From Sulfurospirillum arcachonense (GTDB lineage Bacteria > Campylobacterota > Campylobacteria > Campylobacterales > Sulfurospirillaceae), in NCBI GenBank assembly GCA_015662785.1, contig DQTM01000152.1, positions 1 through 8,542 on the forward strand: 8,542 nt of DNA, read 5' to 3'. The position numbers were made by a program, and so were the translations under genes. Shown here one piece after another: positions 1 through 5,524 of this stretch. A model generated the notes under the pieces. It worked only from the letters and a program-made list of their open reading frames with translations, had not been told where the DNA came from and ran no database searches. Position 1 is the stretch's first letter, and the number at the start of each line of letters is the position of its first letter.

Positions 1-49
1 TTAAGACTATTAATATATACTAAATCAAGTGTATATATAAGGGTTGATT

Positions 50-268
50 ATGAAAAAAGTTTTATTACTAAGTGCTGGAAGTCCTTGTCGAGCTATTATG
101 GCGGAGTCTATTCTAACAAAATATGTTGATGAAAGTTTAAATATAGATTTTGTTGGAGCAGGACTTGAAAACAACAGTACTGTCAATGAAGATGAAGCTA
201 CATGTAAGGCTTTAGCTGAGAGGATAAAAACGAAAGTAAAAGATATTATTTTAAAAAGTATTCAATAG
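50..268 (+). CDS. Truncated, probably non-catalytic ArsC / low-molecular-weight phosphatase-like protein
   Basis: A 72-residue product if the ATG at 50 is used. TAAGGG at 38-43 lies 6 nt upstream, which favours this ATG over the in-frame TTG at 44. The N-terminus (KKVLLLSAGSPCRAIMAES) aligns by eye with the P-loop of arsenate reductases and LMW protein tyrosine phosphatases, typically LFLCTGNSCRSIMAEA. The first cysteine of the CX5R loop, the nucleophile, is serine here (residue 8), while the loop arginine (residue 14) remains. The family is normally about 130-150 residues. Resemblance fades near residue 60, and the C-terminal half with the catalytic aspartate is absent. The last codons overlap the 3' end of the convergent crcB by 23 bp, and the stop lies in a short repeat (264-275). 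It is most likely a decayed remnant. A small non-enzymatic binding protein is possible but unsupported. Family assignment is fairly sure; function is not. Confidence 0.6.
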   Translation: MKKVLLLSAGSPCRAIMAESILTKYVDESLNIDFVGAGLENNSTVNEDEATCKALAERIKTKVKDIILKSIQ

Positions 269-635
269 TCTTAAAACCAGTTCCAGCAGCTACGATAGTT
301 GCTACTACGTTTAAGACTATATTTGTTACTCCTAAAACAAAACTACCACCATTGAATAGCCAAAAAGTCTCTAGCGCAAAAGTTGAGTAGGTGGTCAAGG
401 CTCCCATCATGCCAGTAGATAAAAAAGATTTCATAGGCGTTGAAAAGAACTCTGTATAAGTAAAAAGTGCAAATAAAATACCTAAAATCAAACTACCTAT
501 TACATTGACTCCAAGCGTTCCAAAAGGTAAATCATGAGGAACGTTACGATTTATAAGACCATTAAGGTAAGCACGTCCAACTGCTCCAATAAAACCACCA
601 CTACCTATGGCTAGTATAGTTTGCCAGCTCATCAT
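246..635 (-). CDS. crcB: Fluoride ion channel/exporter CrcB (Fluc)
   Basis: A small inner-membrane protein that lets toxic fluoride leave the cytoplasm; in this family it works as a dual-topology dimer. The 129 residues are normal length. Four hydrophobic segments are visible, at about 4-25, 40-62, 70-95 and 99-120. Family motifs are GGFIGAVGR (13-21), PFGTLGVNVIGSLILG (37-52, with the conserved Asn44) and GMMGALTTYSTF (75-86). The last holds the TT(F/Y)STF signature around the central sodium site and phenylalanine box; the first aromatic is Tyr rather than the commoner Phe. The ATG at 635 has AGGA 7 nt upstream, better placed than for the ATG that follows it. The gene overlaps the end of plsC by 35 bp, so it is last in the minus-strand operon and probably translationally coupled. 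No fluoride riboswitch could sit in front of it. Only one crcB copy is present here. Confidence 0.96.
   Translation of the reverse strand: MMSWQTILAIGSGGFIGAVGRAYLNGLINRNVPHDLPFGTLGVNVIGSLILGILFALFTYTEFFSTPMKSFLSTGMMGALTTYSTFALETFWLFNGGSFVLGVTNIVLNVVATIVAAGTGFKTIEYFLK
264..320. repeat. Short inverted repeat in crcB 3' end, third copy at window start
   Basis: ATAGTCTTAAA at 265-275 is the perfect reverse complement of TTTAAGACTAT at 310-320. The 34-nt interval contains a smaller inverted repeat, 285-291 with 297-303 (one G-T pair). A further copy, TTAAGACTATT, is at 1-11 and is the exact inverse of 264-274, so the small gene at 50-268 is bracketed by 11-bp inverted repeats. On the minus-strand transcript the hairpin is followed within a few bases by TTTTT (about 252-256), so it could act as a weak terminator for the crcB operon. 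The stem is AT-rich and lies in coding sequence, so coincidence is possible. Confidence 0.4.
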
Positions 636-1296
636 TTAGCTTTCCTTGCATATCTTCTTTCATTTTTGTAAACCAATTTTCATCTTTTTTGGGATCAATT
701 GAGCTTAGATATTCTATTGTAATATTTCCACTATGCGCAGTTAATTTTTGTGAATCAAATATATGTTTTGTATTTGTTATAACTATAGGTTGTACTTTTA
801 AATTTAGCTTTTCTGCAAGAATTTTAGCACCATTTTGGAATTCTAATAGGTTTTGACCATCACCTCTAGTTCCTTCAGGAAACATTGCTACGACTCTTCC
901 TTCACTAACTCTTTGTTTTGTAAGTTTTATAATTTTTATGATTGAACGCTTGTCTTTTCTGTCTATTGCTATCATTTCAGGGGCTGTTATAATGTGTCCA
1001 AAAAGTGGAATTTGTTGTAACTCTTTTTTAGCTACCCAGCATTGGTCTTTTGGATAAATAGCTTCAAGTGCAATTATATCGACTACGCTTTGATGATTTA
1101 CTAAGATTAGTTTTGCCTCAGTATCAGGTTTACCTTTTTCTATTATGTTAAATCCCATAATATAAGATTCCATATTTGCCCAGATTTTTCTTATTTTATG
1201 TCGTTTACTTTTAAACATATAAAGAAACATAATCAATATTAAAATTGTTACAACAAACTCTAGAACAATAAAAATTCCTTTAATTTTTGCTATCAT
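601..1296 (-). CDS. plsC: 1-acyl-sn-glycerol-3-phosphate acyltransferase (PlsC family)
   Basis: Predicted to transfer an acyl chain to lysophosphatidic acid to make phosphatidic acid, the second acylation of phospholipid synthesis, at the cytoplasmic face of the inner membrane. The 231 residues are typical. An N-terminal membrane anchor spans about residues 7-27. The acyltransferase motifs follow in order: NHQSVVD (67-73, catalytic HX4D pair His68/Asp73), AIDRKDKRS (110-118), FPEGTRG (139-145, glycerol-phosphate binding) and PIVI (170-173). I chose the ATG at 1296 over the in-frame TTG at 1299 because AGGA sits about 7 nt upstream of it. The gene overlaps the preceding envelope gene by 17 bp and crcB by 35 bp, as expected for a coupled operon. 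The family also includes acyltransferases for other lysophospholipids, so exact substrate is inferred. Confidence 0.93.
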   Translation of the reverse strand: MIAKIKGIFIVLEFVVTILILIMFLYMFKSKRHKIRKIWANMESYIMGFNIIEKGKPDTEAKLILVNHQSVVDIIALEAIYPKDQCWVAKKELQQIPLFGHIITAPEMIAIDRKDKRSIIKIIKLTKQRVSEGRVVAMFPEGTRGDGQNLLEFQNGAKILAEKLNLKVQPIVITNTKHIFDSQKLTAHSGNITIEYLSSIDPKKDENWFTKMKEDMQGKLNDELANYTSHR

Positions 1297-2386
1297 CAAT
1301 CCATCCTATTTTTCCATTTGGAAGTAGTATTTTTATATAATCATCTTTTTCATCAAGCTTTTGAGCGTAAAGAGTTCTATTTGTTGTGTAAAATATAGTA
1401 GATTTTTTTGTAGGAAGAATTTTAATATTGCTTCCTTTATCTATTTTGACACTGTTTAATGGGTTTTTATCATATGCAACGAATCCAATTAATCCAATTA
1501 AAAAGATAATATATGCTATTTTTCTTCTTCGTATAAAGAGTATAAGAAGTATTAGAGCCATAACACCATAAGCTCCATCTTTATATATTTGTAAGCTACT
1601 CTCAGCAGGATTTAGATCAATTTGAGTACTTATTTTGTCATCAGTTACTACAATAGGTATAGAAAACTTCTCAAATTTGTTGCTACTTCTATTGAAGTAG
1701 GTAAATATAAAGTTTTTTGTAAAGTCAGGAATTATTGCGTAATAATATATTTTGAAGTAAGGAAGATTACTGCTACTTGAGTCAATTCCATCTCTTGTTA
1801 CCCATTTGAGACTAAAATCTTTTAAGTTTGCTTCCATAGCTTCTATCTCTAATACTATTATAAAACTTTTATCATCAAATTGAGTAGTTTTATGCTTTTT
1901 TATCTTGAGTGATTTAGCTATAACTCCACTAAATTGTTTTGTTCCATTGAGTTTTATGATACTAGGAGTTGCTGCTTGCAACGTGCCACTATCTATTTTG
2001 TAAGAGTTTTGATATATATTTAGACGTAAAGATGGTAGTTTAGCATTAATATTGTTTGCTTTCATATAGAAAGTGTTATAAAAAATATTATCACTAAACC
2101 ACTGCCACTTGGCATCTGGATTTATGATTTCTAAGTTTTCTGAGTTTTGAAAGCTACTTGTTATATCTTCAAAATCATCATTTGCTATTATTACTTTTAC
2201 TTTTATTGGAAATAGTTCTCCAACATATACAGTTGAAGGTTTTTCTTTGTAAGAGAGGAAGATAGATTGTGCTTTTGGTAGACTTATGGTACTGTTCTTT
2301 GTTTCATTACTTTCATTGGTATCATAAATACTTTGAGCAAATATGACAGTAGTAAAACAAAAAAGCAGTACTAGAAGTTTTTTCAT
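1280..2386 (-). CDS. Uncharacterised exported membrane protein, BatD-like N-terminal part and C-terminal SH3-like segment
   Basis: A 368-residue protein of unknown function. A signal peptide is clear (MKK plus a hydrophobic stretch, probable cleavage after IFA at 17). Residues 18-270 are rich in beta-type sequence and asparagine/serine, with a segment near 41-125 (VGELFPIKVKV and following) that loosely recalls BatD/oxygen-tolerance beta-sandwich domains. Two membrane helices follow at about 271-285 and 290-305, joined by RRRK, so both flanks should be periplasmic. The C-terminal 55 residues (GSNIKILPTKKSTIF... IKILLPNGKIGWIDD) resemble a bacterial SH3 domain, often a peptidoglycan- or protein-binding module. 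Its start codon shares one base with the purQ stop (TAATG), with GGAAGG just upstream, and its end overlaps plsC, so it is cotranscribed. It occupies the position of C. jejuni Cj0515 as I recall it. An envelope-associated scaffold or sensor role is inference. Confidence 0.85.
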   Translation of the reverse strand: MKKLLVLLFCFTTVIFAQSIYDTNESNETKNSTISLPKAQSIFLSYKEKPSTVYVGELFPIKVKVIIANDDFEDITSSFQNSENLEIINPDAKWQWFSDNIFYNTFYMKANNINAKLPSLRLNIYQNSYKIDSGTLQAATPSIIKLNGTKQFSGVIAKSLKIKKHKTTQFDDKSFIIVLEIEAMEANLKDFSLKWVTRDGIDSSSSNLPYFKIYYYAIIPDFTKNFIFTYFNRSSNKFEKFSIPIVVTDDKISTQIDLNPAESSLQIYKDGAYGVMALILLILFIRRRKIAYIIFLIGLIGFVAYDKNPLNSVKIDKGSNIKILPTKKSTIFYTTNRTLYAQKLDEKDDYIKILLPNGKIGWIDDSKN

Positions 2387-3060
2387 TAGCCTTCCATAAG
2401 ACCTTGAAGCATTTTTACACCATCTGATGATCCTAGAAGTGTTTCTATGGCACGTTCAGGGTGAGGCATAAGACCAAATACATTTCCGTTTTCATTACAG
2501 ATACAAGCAATAGAATCAACTGATCCATTTGGATTTTTGTCAATTCCATTTTCATCTGCATACTTTAGTAGTACTTGGTTATTTGAGTAAAGTTTTTCTA
2601 AACCTTGTTCATCTATGAAGTAGTTGCCTTCGCCATGAGCGATAGGAATATTGATAACATCTCCAATATTTAGTTTTTGTAAAAACTTGTTTTCGTTGTT
2701 TATAACTCTTAGGTGATGATATTTTGATATAAAATGAACGTTAGAGTTTCTTTTCATAGCACCTTCAAGTAGTCCCATTTCTAAAAGCATTTGAAAACCA
2801 TTACATATACCAAGAACTTTTCCACCTTCATTTGCAAAACGTATAACGTCTTTCATGATTGGAGAAAACTTAGCTATTGCAGCACTTCTAAGGTAATCAC
2901 CATAACTAAAACCACCAGGTAATACTACTAAATCAGTATTTGCTGGAAGAGTAGCATCTTTATGAAAAACTAGCTCTACATCAGCTTCAAGTTTTTCATA
3001 AGCATATTTAGTATCCATTTCACAGTTTGTCCCTGGAAAGACAACAACACTAACTTTCAT
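2386..3060 (-). CDS. purQ: Phosphoribosylformylglycinamidine synthase, glutaminase subunit PurQ
   Basis: Supplies ammonia from glutamine to the FGAM synthase complex (PurS-PurQ-small PurL), which converts FGAR to FGAM in de novo purine synthesis in the cytosol. The 224 residues match the stand-alone subunit used with small PurL. The class I glutamine amidotransferase triad is intact: nucleophile Cys86 in GICNGFQ (84-90), and His200 and Glu202 in MPHPER (198-203). GGFSYGDYLR (49-58) and HGEGNY (142-147) are further PurQ signatures. Its ATG overlaps the purS stop by one base (TAATG), and its own stop overlaps the next ATG the same way, so stoichiometric coupled translation with PurS is likely. 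The partner purL is not in this window. Confidence 0.98.
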   Translation of the reverse strand: MKVSVVVFPGTNCEMDTKYAYEKLEADVELVFHKDATLPANTDLVVLPGGFSYGDYLRSAAIAKFSPIMKDVIRFANEGGKVLGICNGFQMLLEMGLLEGAMKRNSNVHFISKYHHLRVINNENKFLQKLNIGDVINIPIAHGEGNYFIDEQGLEKLYSNNQVLLKYADENGIDKNPNGSVDSIACICNENGNVFGLMPHPERAIETLLGSSDGVKMLQGLMEG

Positions 3061-3299
3061 TACGCTATCTCTATCTCGTAGTTTTCTATAACAGTATTCG
3101 CTAAAAGTTCTTCACACATCTCAGATACTCTTGCTACTGCTTTGTCTTTATCAGTCTCATTTACTTGCATAACTATCTGCTTTCCTATTCTTACATCGTC
3201 AACTTCGTTAAAGCTAAGAGCACTTAGTGCATGGTGAACTGCTTTACCTTGAGGGTCAAGTACGCCTTCTTTTAATTGAATATTTACTATGATTTTCAT
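3060..3299 (-). CDS. purS: Phosphoribosylformylglycinamidine synthase subunit PurS
   Basis: A small structural subunit (79 residues, usual length) that joins PurQ to small PurL in the multi-subunit FGAM synthase. Signatures are LKEGVLDPQGKAVHHAL (9-25), the VDDVRIGK segment (33-40) and the C-terminal LLANTVIENYEIE. There is no catalytic residue in this family. AGGAAAC lies about 6 nt upstream of the ATG. It follows purC after 10 bp and overlaps purQ by one base. The presence of purS together with a short purQ implies the three-subunit enzyme rather than the fused large PurL of Gammaproteobacteria. Confidence 0.97.
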   Translation of the reverse strand: MKIIVNIQLKEGVLDPQGKAVHHALSALSFNEVDDVRIGKQIVMQVNETDKDKAVARVSEMCEELLANTVIENYEIEIA

Positions 3300-3309
3300 T
3301 TTGTTTCCT

Positions 3310-4020
3310 CTACTTTAAAATTCTGTTTAATACTTCTTGATAAGCAACTTTAACATTACCAAGGTCTTGTCTAAATAGATCTTTATCTAGCTTTTCGTTT
3401 GTATCCATATCCCAAAAACGACAGCTATCTGGGCTGATTTCATCTGCAAGAAGGATATTTCCTTCGCTATCAACTCCAAACTCTACTTTAAAATCAACTA
3501 AATTTAGTCTACGCTCGATAAAAAACTTTTTTAGTATTGAATTTATTTCACGACCAAGTCTTTTTAACTCTTCAAGGTCAGATTCACTCTTTACCAAGTC
3601 CATCATTATACAATGTTCATCATTTAAGATTGGGTCATTTAGTGCATCTTCTTTGTAGTAAAATTCTACTAAACTAAATGGTAATACAGTTCCATCTTTT
3701 ATACCAAGACGTTTTGTGAGTGAACCAGTGGCAATATTTCTAACAACAACTTCAATCATGATGATATCTACTTTTTTTACAAGTTGATTGTTGTCATCTA
3801 GTGTTTTTACTAAGTGAGTTTTGATTCCATGTTTTTCTAAAAGCTCGAAAAGTTGAGTACTGATTTTACAGTTTAGTACACCTTTCCCTTCTTCACTACC
3901 TTTTTTAGCTGCATTTCCAGCTGTCAGGTCATCTTTGAATTCAGATATAAGTAGATTCGCATCTTCAGTATTGTAAAGCCTTTTAGCTTTTCCTTCGTAT
4001 AATAATCCTTGTTTTTCCAA
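3310..4020 (-). CDS. purC: SAICAR synthetase PurC
   Basis: Phosphoribosylaminoimidazole-succinocarboxamide synthase, which ligates aspartate to CAIR using ATP in purine synthesis. The 236 residues match the bacterial single-domain enzyme. Visible motifs are LYEGKAKRLY (7-16, nucleotide-binding start), KGVLNCKIS (46-54), IEVVVRN (89-95) followed by GSLTKR (99-104), LVDFKVEFG (174-182), LADEISPDSCRFWD (191-204) and FRQDLG (216-221). The usual DLTAFNA reads DLTAGNA (31-37), a small departure. The start is TTG at 4020: it gives the normal N-terminus and has AGGAG 8 nt upstream, and no ATG fits. It lies 15 bp after ctpA and 10 bp before purS in the minus-strand operon. Confidence 0.98.
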   Translation of the reverse strand: MEKQGLLYEGKAKRLYNTEDANLLISEFKDDLTAGNAAKKGSEEGKGVLNCKISTQLFELLEKHGIKTHLVKTLDDNNQLVKKVDIIMIEVVVRNIATGSLTKRLGIKDGTVLPFSLVEFYYKEDALNDPILNDEHCIMMDLVKSESDLEELKRLGREINSILKKFFIERRLNLVDFKVEFGVDSEGNILLADEISPDSCRFWDMDTNEKLDKDLFRQDLGNVKVAYQEVLNRILK

Positions 4021-4028
4021 AGTTTCTG

Positions 4029-4033
4029 CTCCT
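4029..4033 (-). promoter_or_regulatory. Ribosome binding site fixing the TTG start of purC
   Basis: AGGAG on the minus strand, 8 nt before the TTG at 4020 and 3 nt past the ctpA stop codon (4036-4038). A strong Shine-Dalgarno here compensates for a non-ATG start and supports translation of purC from the ctpA transcript. Confidence 0.8.
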
Positions 4034-4035
4034 GC

Positions 4036-5355
4036 CTATTTGTTTGTTTGTATACTTAATACTTTTATGATATCAACAGCACTTTTTAACTGAAGATCTT
4101 TTAGTATGTCCTCTTGAGTTATAATTTTTTTCTTTTCATCTTCTGTTTTCTTTTTAGATTTTTTATCATCTTTTTTGCCATCTAATTTTTCTAGTTCTTC
4201 TTCTAAGTGTTGTTTTAATTCACTCTCTTTTATCATAAAATCATCTTTTTTATGAGGAACAATTCCGGGGTATACTACTATATCTGGTGTTACACCAACT
4301 GCTTGGATAGTTCTACCACTTGGAAGATAGTATCTAGCTATTGTAAGTCTTAAAGCTTCTTCTTTGTCAATAGGAAGTATAACTTGCACGCTTCCTTTTC
4401 CAAAAGTTTTTTCTCCAACAATTACAGCACGTTTATGGTCTTGTAAAGCTCCACTTACAATTTCACTTGCACTTGCACTGCCACCATTTACTAAAACCAC
4501 TAAAGGAATGTCATCTATAGTTCCTGCTACTGTTGCTGTGTATTCACTGTTTTGCTCTTCGTAACGACCTTTTTGAGATACGATTACACCTTTAGTAACA
4601 AATAAATCTGTTAGTCCAACAGCTTGATTAAGAAGACCACCAGGGTTATTTCTCAAATCTAAAATAATTCCTTTTATGTCCATGTTCTTACTAAGAGCTT
4701 CTTTTGTTTTTCTCACTACATTTTTATCGAAGTTTATAACTCTGATATATAAAATGTTGTCTTTTTCTATAGTTTTTGTATATACAGAATCTATTTTGAT
4801 GATATCACGAGTAATAGGAATAAGAAGAGGTTTACTCTCTCCATCTCTTACTATTGTAAGAGTTAGGCTAGTTCCTGGTTTTCCTCTCATGATGCCTACT
4901 GCTTCATCTATAGTCATATTTAGTGTTGATTTTTTGTTGATTTTTAAAATGATGTCACTCGCTTCTACACCAGCTTTATCAGCAGGAGTTCCTTCCATAG
5001 GAGCAATGATAGTAAGAGCGCCATCTCTCATACCTATGGTAATACCAAGTCCTCCAAATTCACCATCTGTTTGAATTTTTAAATCTTTAAAGTGTTTTGT
5101 ATCTAAGAATGATGAGTGTGCATCAAGGTTTGCTAAAAGTCCCTCTATGGACTTGTTTACTATTTCTTGAATTTTTAGATCATCTACATAATATTTTTCA
5201 ACAGTTCCTAAAACCTTAGTAAATTTAGCAAGTGATGATAAACGACTCTCTTGGGTAGTTGCTTCATCTTTCGCCATAAGTGTTGATGTGAGTAGAAATG
5301 TTGTACCAATAAGTGTTGCGGCAAAGCCAAACGTTACGAACTTGAAATGTTTCAT
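4036..5355 (-). CDS. ctpA: C-terminal processing protease CtpA (S41 family, PDZ domain)
   Basis: A periplasmic serine protease that trims or degrades proteins from their C-termini. The 439 residues include a signal peptide or anchor (hydrophobic about 8-28, possible cleavage after LMA) and an N-terminal helical region with DAHSSFL (78-84). A PDZ domain follows at about 95-175 (GGLGITIGM, GTPADKAGVEASDIILKIN), then the S41 core. Catalytic residues by family alignment are Ser295 in GGSASASE, Lys320 in GEKTFGKGSVQ (the usual 25-residue gap) and Gln324. LDLRNNPGG (232-240) is also canonical. The C-terminus has a lysine-rich low-complexity linker (about 393-410) followed by a short helical segment. 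The ATG at 5355 has GGAG 5 nt upstream. It is the first gene of the operon. In Campylobacterota its natural substrates are poorly known; a link to envelope maintenance fits its downstream neighbours but is inference. Confidence 0.96.
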   Translation of the reverse strand: MKHFKFVTFGFAATLIGTTFLLTSTLMAKDEATTQESRLSSLAKFTKVLGTVEKYYVDDLKIQEIVNKSIEGLLANLDAHSSFLDTKHFKDLKIQTDGEFGGLGITIGMRDGALTIIAPMEGTPADKAGVEASDIILKINKKSTLNMTIDEAVGIMRGKPGTSLTLTIVRDGESKPLLIPITRDIIKIDSVYTKTIEKDNILYIRVINFDKNVVRKTKEALSKNMDIKGIILDLRNNPGGLLNQAVGLTDLFVTKGVIVSQKGRYEEQNSEYTATVAGTIDDIPLVVLVNGGSASASEIVSGALQDHKRAVIVGEKTFGKGSVQVILPIDKEEALRLTIARYYLPSGRTIQAVGVTPDIVVYPGIVPHKKDDFMIKESELKQHLEEELEKLDGKKDDKKSKKKTEDEKKKIITQEDILKDLQLKSAVDIIKVLSIQTNK

Positions 5356-5381
5356 ATAATCTCCATTTATAAAAAAAGTAG

Positions 5382-5410
5382 ATTATATAGAAATTTTACT
5401 AAAAAAGCTA
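5382..5410 (-). promoter_or_regulatory. Probable sigma-70 promoter of the ctpA-crcB operon
   Basis: On the minus strand a perfect -10 TATAAT lies at 5387-5382. Seventeen bases upstream is a weak -35 (TAGCTT, 5410-5405), followed by a T-rich stretch typical of Campylobacterota promoters, where the -35 is often poorly conserved. Transcription would begin near 5375, leaving a leader of about 20 nt before the ctpA ATG. No other promoter was found between the seven genes. Confidence 0.6.
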
Positions 5411-5468
5411 TAAAGCCTCTACATGTAAAGAAAATAGAAAAGCTAGATGAATAAAAAAATTTAAGAAA

Positions 5469-5489
5469 CTTGACAGAGATAGACTAAAG
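5469..5489. promoter_or_regulatory. Candidate HspR operator (HAIR-like) over the clpB -35
   Basis: CTTGACA, seven bases, then ACTAAAG. The HAIR consensus bound by HspR is CTTGAGT-N7-ACTCAAG, so the arms match at 5 of 7 and 6 of 7 positions with exactly the right spacing. The left arm deviates only where it also forms the TTGACA -35 box. A repressor bound here would block RNA polymerase. HspR control of clpB is known in Campylobacter jejuni; its presence in this organism is inference because no hspR gene is in the window. No CIRCE (HrcA) element was found. Confidence 0.5.
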
Positions 5490-5498
5490 TTGTATAAT
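5470..5498 (+). promoter_or_regulatory. Consensus sigma-70 promoter of clpB
   Basis: TTGACA (5470-5475), a 17-bp spacer, and TATAAT (5493-5498): a perfect match to the sigma-70 consensus. Transcription should start near 5505, giving a leader of about 20 nt that contains AGGAG (5514-5518), 6 nt before the clpB ATG. A fully conserved -35 is unusual for a Campylobacterota promoter and implies high intrinsic strength, so a repressor is expected for a heat-shock gene. Confidence 0.85.
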
Positions 5499-5524
5499 TA
5501 AGAAAAACTAACTAGGAGTATTAA

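Noticed and set aside
4364..4564. Plus-strand open frame inside ctpA
   Set aside because: It is antisense to the conserved S41 catalytic region of ctpA, has no ribosome site, and its product resembles no family.
4676..5074. 132-codon plus-strand open frame inside ctpA
   Set aside because: It lies opposite the well-conserved PDZ region. Its hydrophobic-looking product is a by-product of the complementary codons.
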